Positions 1 through 5,270 of a stretch of 8,863 nt of DNA are shown here, in pieces (within the stretch, counting starts at the first letter, position 1; each line of letters starts with the position of its first letter). A program made the position numbers and the translations under genes. The notes beneath the pieces were generated by a model that ran no database searches, had not been told where the DNA came from, and worked only from the letters and a program-made list of their open reading frames with translations. The stretch spans positions 1 to 8,863 of the forward strand of contig BTQQ01000068.1 in NCBI GenBank assembly GCA_036985955.1. The letters are read 5' to 3'. This stretch comes from JAUZQZ01 sp036985955 (GTDB lineage Bacteria; Pseudomonadota; Zetaproteobacteria; Mariprofundales; Mariprofundaceae).

Positions 1-158
1 AGGTATCCCGAAAAATATTCGCCAAAGGCGGCCAGCACGCGTTGGGGTGTGTCCTTCAGACCTTCCCGATCCGGGTCATCGCCAATGTATTCGAGCAAAG
101 CGCGTACATGCTGCATGGCGGCAGCATTTTTAGGATCGATCGGGTTAAAATTTTGCAT
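1..158 (-). CDS. folE: GTP cyclohydrolase I, N-terminal part (runs off left edge)
   Basis: This is the first 52 codons of a protein whose remainder lies left of the window. The visible stretch contains LLEYIGDDPDREGLKDTPQR (residues 21-40) followed by VLAAFGEYFSGY, the characteristic N-terminal part of GTP cyclohydrolase I. In the family, this enzyme converts GTP to 7,8-dihydroneopterin triphosphate, the first step of tetrahydrofolate (and pterin) synthesis, in the cytoplasm as a toroidal homodecamer. The zinc and catalytic residues lie downstream and cannot be inspected here. The ATG at 158 was chosen because GCGAGG sits at suitable spacing upstream and the reading frame matches the family from there on. 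The gene is divergent from the cobC-like gene, with 111 bp between the two start codons. Recognition is firm; completeness of the gene is unknown. Confidence 0.93.
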   Translation of the reverse strand, partial: MQNFNPIDPKNAAAMQHVRALLEYIGDDPDREGLKDTPQRVLAAFGEYFSGY

Positions 159-192
159 GGGAACCTCGCTGATGCATGATGCACATACGTTA

Positions 193-234
193 GCGTATTT
201 ACGCCAAACGAAAAACCCCGGAGGAACACCCCGG
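193..234 (-). promoter_or_regulatory. Dyad symmetries and a hairpin in the folE/cobC divergent intergenic region
   Basis: The 111-bp gap between the two divergent start codons holds two small symmetrical elements. Positions 193-204 form a perfect palindrome with 5-bp arms (GCGTA-TT-TACGC), a possible operator. Positions 218-234 can form a hairpin: CCGG, a bulged A, GG, the loop AACA, then CCCCGG. On the minus strand this stem is followed after two bases by five Ts (211-215), which resembles an intrinsic terminator or attenuator reading toward folE. No convincing -35/-10 pair is visible on either strand. The functional assignment is inference only. Confidence 0.25.
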
Positions 235-269
235 ATTGTTTGTAAGGACGGCGTATGAATGAGGGATAG

Positions 270-860
270 ATGACAACAACAATTGATCTGCTACGTCATG
301 GCGCATTGGAAGGTGGCATTCGTTACCGGGGTAATACCGAAGCGGCGCTAACCAAGGCAGGGCGCGCGGCCATGAATGCGGTGTGGCAAAAACTGGACGG
401 TAGCATCGACGTGATTGTCACTTCGCCGATGTCGCGTTGCCGGCAATCGGCCGAATTGTGGGCGAAGGAGGCGGGCATTCCCTGCCGGGTTGAGCCGAAT
501 ATTCACGAAATGGATTATGGTGCATGGGAAGGATTGTCAAAGGAAGAAATTGAGACGCGATTTCCCGGCATGCTTTCCCGCTGGCGCGAGAACCCCGCGG
601 GCATGCGGATTCCCGAAGCGGAGCGTATCGAGGATTTTGCCAGACGCGTACTCGAAGGTTGGAAAACTATATTGTGTGAATCGACCGGAAAGCATGTGCT
701 CGTGGTGGCACATTCCGGTTCCTTGCGCGTGATTTTGGCACATGTGCTGGGAGCGCCGTTACCGACTATCCGACGGTTTGCTATGCCGTATGCATCATGG
801 AGCCGTGTGATAGATGACCATGGCAAGCTTTGTCTGGAATATCTTAACATCCGAATTTGA
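270..860 (+). CDS. CobC-type histidine phosphatase (alpha-ribazole phosphatase / phosphoglycerate mutase-like)
   Basis: A 196-residue cytoplasmic protein of the histidine phosphatase (phosphoglycerate mutase) superfamily. The N-terminal DLLRHG motif (residues 6-11) supplies the phospho-accepting His10. Further conserved points are the SPMSRCRQSAE segment (52-62), the acidic MDYGAWEG segment (81-88, with Glu80 just before it) and the second catalytic histidine in VVAHSG (His148). Overall pattern and length match alpha-ribazole-5'-phosphate phosphatase CobC, which acts in the nucleotide-loop branch of cobalamin assembly. Substrates in this superfamily are hard to predict, and no other cobalamin gene is visible here, so I leave the symbol blank. 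The usual Glu of RHGE is Ala here (RHGA). The ATG follows an in-frame TAG immediately upstream and is preceded by GAGGGA, so the start is secure. The gene is divergent from folE and 55 bp upstream of the barrel gene on the same strand. Confidence 0.82.
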   Translation: MTTTIDLLRHGALEGGIRYRGNTEAALTKAGRAAMNAVWQKLDGSIDVIVTSPMSRCRQSAELWAKEAGIPCRVEPNIHEMDYGAWEGLSKEEIETRFPGMLSRWRENPAGMRIPEAERIEDFARRVLEGWKTILCESTGKHVLVVAHSGSLRVILAHVLGAPLPTIRRFAMPYASWSRVIDDHGKLCLEYLNIRI

Positions 861-899
861 CCCCTCCCCCTCTTCATACCTATCATGGCGTATCTTTTC

Positions 900-908
900 A
901 AAGGAGGA
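900..908 (+). promoter_or_regulatory. Strong Shine-Dalgarno of the outer-membrane barrel gene
   Basis: AAAGGAGGA, a near-perfect complement of the 16S rRNA 3' end, lies 7 nt before the ATG at 916. It decides the start of the barrel gene against an upstream in-frame ATG at 814, which would overlap the phosphatase gene and bury the signal peptide. Confidence 0.85.
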
Positions 909-915
909 GACAATA

Positions 916-1539
916 ATGCAGAAATATTTGCATATCACACTGGCGGTATTGTGCCTTGCCATGATTCCGGCAACTTTTGTGCAGGCCCAGGATTATTATG
1001 GCAATGCTCGGTCCAACACCGGCAGTAATTTCGATATCAGACCCTATGCGGGAATTGGTTTTGGTGCATTTGGGCTGGAACTCAAGACCCCTGGAGTTGG
1101 CCAGAAAAACACGGTGTTTGGCGGCTTTGGCAAGTTTGGTGTGGATATAGGGGACTACCTCGGTGTAGAGCTTCGGGGTGGTGCAACAACTTCTGGAACG
1201 ACAACCTATCCAGGCGGAACCATCAAATTGTCCGACTCTTATTTTATTTCCTATTTGGCTAAAGTGCAGTCTTGGGAATCTGCAGGCATGAAGCTCTATG
1301 CACTTGTCGGTGCAACTACGGCTAAAATTAAAGCTACTCCGACGGCAACAGGATTAGGCATAGCAAGTGTTTCGACTACCAAAACAGGCGTTAGCTATGG
1401 TGTCGGAATCAACTACCATGTGCAGGATTCTCTGACTGTAGGTGGCGAATGGATGCAGTATTGGACCAATGTGAATGTCGGCACAAATACAGATGCCAAG
1501 ATGTGGGGCGCGGTGGTGACGGCGGCTTACCACTTCTAA
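916..1539 (+). CDS. Small secreted outer-membrane beta-barrel protein
   Basis: A 207-residue protein. Residues 1-24 form a typical Sec signal peptide: a short basic start (MQKY), a hydrophobic core and a VQA cleavage site before QDYYGN. The mature part begins with RPYAGIGFGAFGLELK and continues as alternating polar/hydrophobic, Gly-rich segments of about ten residues, consistent with a single-domain eight-stranded barrel of the OmpA/OmpX/OMP_b-brl type. It ends in GAVVTAAYHF, with a C-terminal Phe and alternating aromatic/hydrophobic residues, which is the usual BAM recognition signal. Interior segments rich in Thr, Gly and Ser (around 90-105 and 140-160) probably form surface loops. I cannot name a specific ligand or function; adhesion, structural or porin-like roles are all possible. 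It is a plausible client of the SurA encoded nearby on the other strand. The gene appears monocistronic or follows the phosphatase gene. Confidence 0.8.
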   Translation: MQKYLHITLAVLCLAMIPATFVQAQDYYGNARSNTGSNFDIRPYAGIGFGAFGLELKTPGVGQKNTVFGGFGKFGVDIGDYLGVELRGGATTSGTTTYPGGTIKLSDSYFISYLAKVQSWESAGMKLYALVGATTAKIKATPTATGLGIASVSTTKTGVSYGVGINYHVQDSLTVGGEWMQYWTNVNVGTNTDAKMWGAVVTAAYHF

Positions 1540-1558
1540 CCGGTCAAATCGTCCCTTT

Positions 1559-1590
1559 TTGTTGAGGGGGCTAATTCGCCAACAATTTTT
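1559..1590 (+). terminator. Weak candidate intrinsic terminator after the barrel gene
   Basis: TTGTT (1559-1563) can pair with AACAA (1581-1585), and GGC (1569-1571) with GCC (1578-1580), around a six-base loop. A five-base bulge interrupts the stem. Five Ts follow directly at 1586-1590 on the plus strand. It lies at the junction of two convergent genes and overlaps the 3' end of the minus-strand flavoprotein gene. The bulge makes the stem weak. Confidence 0.3.
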
Positions 1591-2116
1591 CAGCCACCTC
1601 AATTACATGCGCGCCGTAGGAACGGGCGGCGGTCAGTTGCGCATCGGTGATGCCCGCGGGCATGCCTTCGTGATTGCCGGTGCGGGCATACGGTCCCCAT
1701 TGCAGGCCGCCGTCGGCATAACCCAGTGCCGTTTTCGGGAATCCAACGACAATCATGCCATGCTCGAGAAAGTTGGAATGCAAACTGGCCAGCGCGAGTT
1801 CCACACCGCCACCAGCGCTGCCAAAGCCGCCACCGGTGGCAAAAGTGCCACCAACCTTGCCTTCCAGCGCGTTCTCCATCCAAAGCCTGGCGCAATCATC
1901 AATGAGTTTCTTCATCTGCCAGGCCATGCTCCCCATGTGCACGGGCGTGCCGAACAAGATCACATCCGCCGCTACGAGGTCGTCCGGTGAGGTTTTATCC
2001 GCTTTCTGTAATTGAGTGTTTGCATCCGGATTCGCCGTTTTGATACCGGACGCGATGGCTTTGGCCATCTTTTCCGTATTGCCGTAATCCGAGTGATAAG
2101 CGATAAGAACTTGCAC
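1571..2116 (-). CDS. Flavodoxin-fold NAD(P)H:quinone oxidoreductase, WrbA-like
   Basis: A 181-residue flavodoxin-fold protein. The FMN phosphate loop is seen at residues 7-14 (YHSDYGNT). FGTPVHMGSMAWQMKKLID (55-73) corresponds to the second flavin-contacting loop of WrbA-type enzymes, and ATGGGFGSAGG (93-103) to the third, followed by an HGMIVVGFP strand (119-127). In this family FMN-bound tetramers reduce quinones by two electrons using NAD(P)H, protecting against semiquinone formation. Length is slightly below E. coli WrbA (198 residues), so generic WrbA-like is safer than a symbol. The start is GTG, with an in-frame TAA two codons upstream and no convincing Shine-Dalgarno. The N-terminus matches the family, so the start is credible, and it was probably once coupled to yqgE translation. 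A 235-bp inverted-repeat element now separates the two. It is the last gene of the minus-strand cluster. Confidence 0.85.
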   Translation of the reverse strand: MQVLIAYHSDYGNTEKMAKAIASGIKTANPDANTQLQKADKTSPDDLVAADVILFGTPVHMGSMAWQMKKLIDDCARLWMENALEGKVGGTFATGGGFGSAGGGVELALASLHSNFLEHGMIVVGFPKTALGYADGGLQWGPYARTGNHEGMPAGITDAQLTAARSYGAHVIEVAEKLLAN

Positions 2117-2120
2117 GGTT

Positions 2121-2139
2121 TAGCCCGGACTACTCATGA
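2121..2139 (+). repeat. Left terminal inverted repeat of the MITE-like element
   Basis: TAGCCCGGACTACTCATGA is one arm of the inverted pair. On the minus strand its outer TA plus the next base forms the in-frame TAA just upstream of the wrbA-like start codon. Confidence 0.75.
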
Positions 2140-2337
2140 ATCGCTGTGATGATTGATTCGGGCTGTTGGCCCTCACCCTTCGGGCGACCTTGCGTTCGTC
2201 CAAACGGTCTTCGGCCTTTTTGTGCGCAGGAACTTTGTTCGAAACGGATTCCGAGGAAAGAGGCCGTAGCCGTGCATACGGACAACCGACGAGGGATTCG
2301 GTGCGGGCAAAGGGACAAGCAAGGGCGCGGCAGCATT

Positions 2338-2355
2338 TATGAATAGTCCGGGCTA
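2338..2355 (-). repeat. Right terminal inverted repeat of the MITE-like element
   Basis: The plus-strand sequence ends ATGAATAGTCCGGGCTA, the inverted partner of the left arm. Its last three bases (2353-2355), read on the minus strand, are the TAG stop codon of yqgE, so the element edge supplies that stop. Confidence 0.75.
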
Positions 2356-2904
2356 GGCGTGGCCGACCTGATCGGAGAGTTGTGCCCTGTCCACGCCCAT
2401 GGCTTGCGCCCCCACAACCCAACGCTGCTCAATCGGGGTATGAAATACGATATTGCTGCTGCTTGGTACCACCAGCCAGTCATTACGGCTTATTTCATCT
2501 TCCAGTTGTCCCGCGTCCCAGCCTGCGTAGCCCAGCATGAGCATGAAGTGTTCGGGGCCGACACCCTTTGCCAGTTCCTCCAGCACATCGCGCGAGGTCG
2601 TGAGATGTATTTCCGGAGTCACGCAGAGGGTCGAATCATAGATATGCCAGCCATCATGCAAAACAAAGCCCCGGAACGGTTCCACCGGACCTCCTTCAAA
2701 GGTTGGCGCGTCCATGGCTGTCTTACTCAGCTTCATGTCATCCAGCACGGCACCGACCGTGATATGTTGAGGCCGATTAATCAGCAGTCCCATGCTGCCA
2801 TCCTCATCATGGTGACAAAGCAACACGACCCCGTCCGCAAAACGCGGGTCCGAAAGTGTTGGCGTGGCAAGCAATATCTGCCCGTTCAGTTCACTCAATT
2901 GCAT
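2353..2904 (-). CDS. yqgE: YqgE/AlgH family protein (DUF179)
   Basis: A 183-residue protein matching the YqgE/AlgH family from end to end. It has the N-terminal GQILLATPTLSDPRFADGVV segment, then HHDEDGSMGLLINRP (about residues 31-45), the central FEGGPVEP loop (69-76), GYAGWDAGQLEDEI (about 125-138) and the typical C-terminal GHA. Length is close to E. coli YqgE (187 residues), so the gene is complete even though its stop codon lies in the repeat element. The biochemical function of the family is not settled; links to alginate regulation and to the neighbouring Holliday-junction resolvase gene in other bacteria have been proposed. That resolvase gene (ruvX/yqgF) is absent here. The ATG follows the pdxA stop by 2 nt, with GGGGAT upstream, indicating co-transcription and probably coupled translation. 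Confidence 0.93.
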   Translation of the reverse strand: MQLSELNGQILLATPTLSDPRFADGVVLLCHHDEDGSMGLLINRPQHITVGAVLDDMKLSKTAMDAPTFEGGPVEPFRGFVLHDGWHIYDSTLCVTPEIHLTTSRDVLEELAKGVGPEHFMLMLGYAGWDAGQLEDEISRNDWLVVPSSSNIVFHTPIEQRWVVGAQAMGVDRAQLSDQVGHA

Positions 2905-2906
2905 AT

Positions 2907-3881
2907 CTATCCCCGATCCATATCTCTGGCCAAGCCTAATGCGGCCACAAAGCTACTATAGGACACATTGCCACTGCCTGCACGGTCCAGTGCGGTGCCA
3001 TGATCGACGCTGGTGCGGATAAAAGGCAGGCCGAGAGTGACATTGACCGCATCCCCGAAACTCAACGCTTTGAGGGGAATGAGCCCCTGATCGTGATAGC
3101 AGCAAATAATGGCATCAAACGCCTTGCGATTGGTTGCGGCAAACAGGGTGTCAGCGGGCAAGGGTCCCGTAACATCCATGCCCGCACGGCGCGCCTGTTT
3201 GATGGCCGGTTGTAGAATATCAATCTCCTCGCGGCCAAAATGGCCGGATTCGCCTGCATGGGGATTGAGGCCGCAAAGTGCCAGCTTTGGGCGTGTTATG
3301 CCGAAACAGCGTTGCAGATCACGGTGCGTGATACGCAGCGTTTCCAGGGTGTCTTCCATACTCAGGGAAGCCGGCACATCCGCAAGCGCCATATGGGTGG
3401 TAAGCAAAGCTACGCGTAATTCACGGCTGGCCAGCATCATCACCACTTTCGGTATACCGGCGAGATGCGCAAGGAATTCAGTATGTCCCGGAAAATCAAA
3501 GCCTGCGTCGCGCAGTACGGATTTTTCAATCGGGCCGGTGACCATGGCGCCAGCTTTCTTTTCCATGCATGCCCTGGCTGCGGCCTCGATACACTGGATG
3601 ACAGCAGCGGCTGTTTCTTTTTGTGGCGTGCCGGGAATGATGGTGGGGGTATCGCTCACGCCGGGATTCCAGCAATTTAATGCAAGAGCAGAGGCCTCGG
3701 GGGTATCTACTTCATGGATGGCAACGGAGATACCCAACAGGCTGGCGCGGTCCTTCAGCCACGCGGCGGGTGCGCACACACAGGTTCCGGCGAATATTTC
3801 CGGTTCGGACTGAAAGGCAAGCAAGACACAGTCCGCGCCAATGCCGGCTGGTTCGCCCAGTGTGATCAGGATGGGGGTCAG
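2907..3881 (-). CDS. pdxA: 4-hydroxythreonine-4-phosphate dehydrogenase, probable CTG start
   Basis: PdxA oxidises 4-phosphohydroxy-L-threonine with NAD(P)+ in the DXP-dependent pyridoxal-5'-phosphate pathway, as a metal-dependent cytoplasmic dimer. From the proposed start, the LGEPAGIGADC motif lies at residues 8-18. The three metal-binding histidines are His133 (GHTEFL), His208 (GLNPHAGE) and His263 (CCYHDQG), each three residues short of E. coli positions 136, 211 and 266. TSVDHGTALD near the end is also typical. No ATG, GTG or TTG exists between the upstream in-frame TGA and the conserved motif. A TTG at 3824 would delete the motif. The CTG at 3879-3881 overlaps the surA stop as CTGA, has GGAG nine bases upstream and gives 324 residues (E. 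coli 329). A sequencing error changing ATG to CTG is possible. The stop is 2 nt before yqgE. Confidence 0.92.
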   Translation of the reverse strand: MTPILITLGEPAGIGADCVLLAFQSEPEIFAGTCVCAPAAWLKDRASLLGISVAIHEVDTPEASALALNCWNPGVSDTPTIIPGTPQKETAAAVIQCIEAAARACMEKKAGAMVTGPIEKSVLRDAGFDFPGHTEFLAHLAGIPKVVMMLASRELRVALLTTHMALADVPASLSMEDTLETLRITHRDLQRCFGITRPKLALCGLNPHAGESGHFGREEIDILQPAIKQARRAGMDVTGPLPADTLFAATNRKAFDAIICCYHDQGLIPLKALSFGDAVNVTLGLPFIRTSVDHGTALDRAGSGNVSYSSFVAALGLARDMDRG

Positions 3882-5200
3882 GGACAGTTTCTCCGATCAA
3901 TGATGGCCTTGGCCCGGAGCCCGGCCAGCCAGCGGGGCATCTGATCCTGCATTTCAATGTTCATAAGAATATTCTGGATTTGGTCCCGATGCGCCTCAAA
4001 GGAATCCGGATCCACATGTCTGCGCTCAACCACGCGGATAATGTGCAGGCCGAAAGGGGACTCAACTACACCGCTGGTTTCTCCCGTTTTCATGGAAAAT
4101 ACTGCTTTGTCAAAGGCAGGTACCATCACGCCGCGCTTGAACCAGCCGAGGTCTCCGCCTTTGGTCGCACTGGGGCCTTGTGATATTTCCCTGGCGCGGG
4201 TGGCGAACTCCTTATCGGAAACATCTTTCATTTCTTCAGCGATTTGCTCCGCCTCGGCTCTGATTTCGGCCTTCTCCGCATCCGTCATGGCATCGGATAA
4301 TTTAAGCAGAATATGCCGGGCATGCACCTGATCATAGGCCCCGGCACGCTGTTTGGGTTGATGCCAGCGTTCCTTTGTGATGGTGAATAGCTGAAAGCCC
4401 GTCGGTGAGCGTATGGGCTGGCTGACGCCACCAACAGGTAAATTAAAAACAGGTGCAAATCTGGGTGGCATGGAACCGGGCAGGAACCATCCCATCTGTC
4501 CACCCTGTGATGCATCCGGTGCATCCGAATGAAGCGTTGCAAGCCGTTCGAAATCACCACCTTCCAATATCTGATTGAGGATGCTCTTGATTTTTTTTCG
4601 TGATTTTGCAACCTGTTCCGGTGATGGGTCGGCAGGTAGGGAGACGGAGATTTCAGCCAGCTGAATTTCCCGCAACGGTGTTGGGTGCTCCATGTATTTA
4701 CGGTAATACTCGTGCATGGATTCCTCGCTAACCTTAAGCTTGGAACGTACGGCCATATTGCCAAGCTTGCCGGTCAACAGGCGCTCCTTCAGTGCTTTTT
4801 TATAGCGATTCACATCCATGCCGCGCTCTTTGATAATATCAAGCAACTGGCCCGCGGGAATTTTGTTGCTGGCTTCAATGTTGGCGATGGCTTTGTTGAT
4901 TTCCTCCTCCGTGACAGTAATTCCCAGTTTTTTGGCCTCTTGCAATTGTAATGTTTTGGTGATTTCGGCATCCAGCGTGCGCATCTGCAAGGTTTTGGCA
5001 GGCGGAAGGTGTTGCGTGCCCGCCTGTTTGAGTTGTTGTGTCAGCTCTCTGGTGCCTTGCTTGATCTGATAACAGGTAATGGCCTGGTTGTTCACGATGG
5101 CGGCAATGCTGTCCATGACTTCGGCATAAGCAGATTCAGCGTGTAGAAACAGGAATCCGTTCAGAATAATAGCGCATCGCAGGATGCCGTTCATGGGCAT
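3878..5200 (-). CDS. surA: Periplasmic chaperone / peptidyl-prolyl isomerase SurA
   Basis: A 440-residue protein (E. coli 428). Residues 1-26 are a Sec signal peptide with an AYA cleavage site before EVMDSIAAIVNNQAIT, the standard SurA N-terminal strand. A helical SurA N-domain follows to about residue 155, including LGITVTEEEINKAIANIE. Two parvulin domains come next: the first about 168-268 (with GGQMGWFLPGSMPPRF), the second about 280-382 (with HARHILLK, GGDLGWFKRG and SPFGLHIIRV). A short C-terminal helix, corresponding to the last part of the core module, ends the protein. SurA carries unfolded outer-membrane proteins, notably LptD, from the Sec translocon to the BAM complex. The ATG is preceded by GGAGG with a 7-nt spacer; a second ATG two codons later is possible. 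The gene follows lptD by 70 nt and its TGA stop overlaps the pdxA start. Confidence 0.96.
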   Translation of the reverse strand: MPMNGILRCAIILNGFLFLHAESAYAEVMDSIAAIVNNQAITCYQIKQGTRELTQQLKQAGTQHLPPAKTLQMRTLDAEITKTLQLQEAKKLGITVTEEEINKAIANIEASNKIPAGQLLDIIKERGMDVNRYKKALKERLLTGKLGNMAVRSKLKVSEESMHEYYRKYMEHPTPLREIQLAEISVSLPADPSPEQVAKSRKKIKSILNQILEGGDFERLATLHSDAPDASQGGQMGWFLPGSMPPRFAPVFNLPVGGVSQPIRSPTGFQLFTITKERWHQPKQRAGAYDQVHARHILLKLSDAMTDAEKAEIRAEAEQIAEEMKDVSDKEFATRAREISQGPSATKGGDLGWFKRGVMVPAFDKAVFSMKTGETSGVVESPFGLHIIRVVERRHVDPDSFEAHRDQIQNILMNIEMQDQMPRWLAGLRAKAIIDRRNCP

Positions 5201-5270
5201 ATTGGAGCCTCCGTGGGAAAAAGATAGCGTGTGGGAATGTTCAGGCCAGCCATCCGCAGCCGATTATCTG

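Larger units (their letters stand above)
2121..2355. mobile_element. MITE-like non-autonomous element with terminal inverted repeats and TA target duplication
   Basis: The left end reads TAGCCCGGACTACTCATGAA and the reverse complement of the right end reads TAGCCCGGACTATTCATAA. They match over about 19 bases with two differences, and weaker similarity runs to about 26 bases with one gap (ending in GCTG on both sides). The interior of about 190 bp has no transposase and no credible gene. TA at both edges (2121-2122 and 2354-2355) fits a 2-bp TA target duplication, as made by IS630/Tc1-mariner-type transposases. Removing 2123-2355 leaves yqgE ending in TAA with three bases before the wrbA-like GTG start, a sensible ancestral junction. 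The family is inferred, not recognised. A purely structural intergenic repeat is the alternative. Confidence 0.72.

Noticed and set aside
814..915. Extended N-terminus for the beta-barrel protein from the ATG at 814
   Set aside because: It would overlap the phosphatase gene by 47 nt and bury a classical signal peptide. The ATG at 916 has an almost perfect Shine-Dalgarno.
2120..2422. Minus-strand 100-residue open frame spanning the repeat element and the 3' end of yqgE
   Set aside because: It overlaps the certain yqgE gene in another frame, begins inside it, and has low-complexity Arg/Ser-rich content with no recognisable domain. The inverted repeats explain the region better.
2359..2961. Plus-strand 200-residue open frame
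   Set aside because: Antisense to yqgE and the 3' end of pdxA; no motif, and the real genes are on the other strand.
3109..3813. Plus-strand 234-residue open frame
   Set aside because: Antisense to pdxA, whose catalytic motifs are all intact. Its Arg/Ser/Ala-rich composition is typical of a shadow frame.
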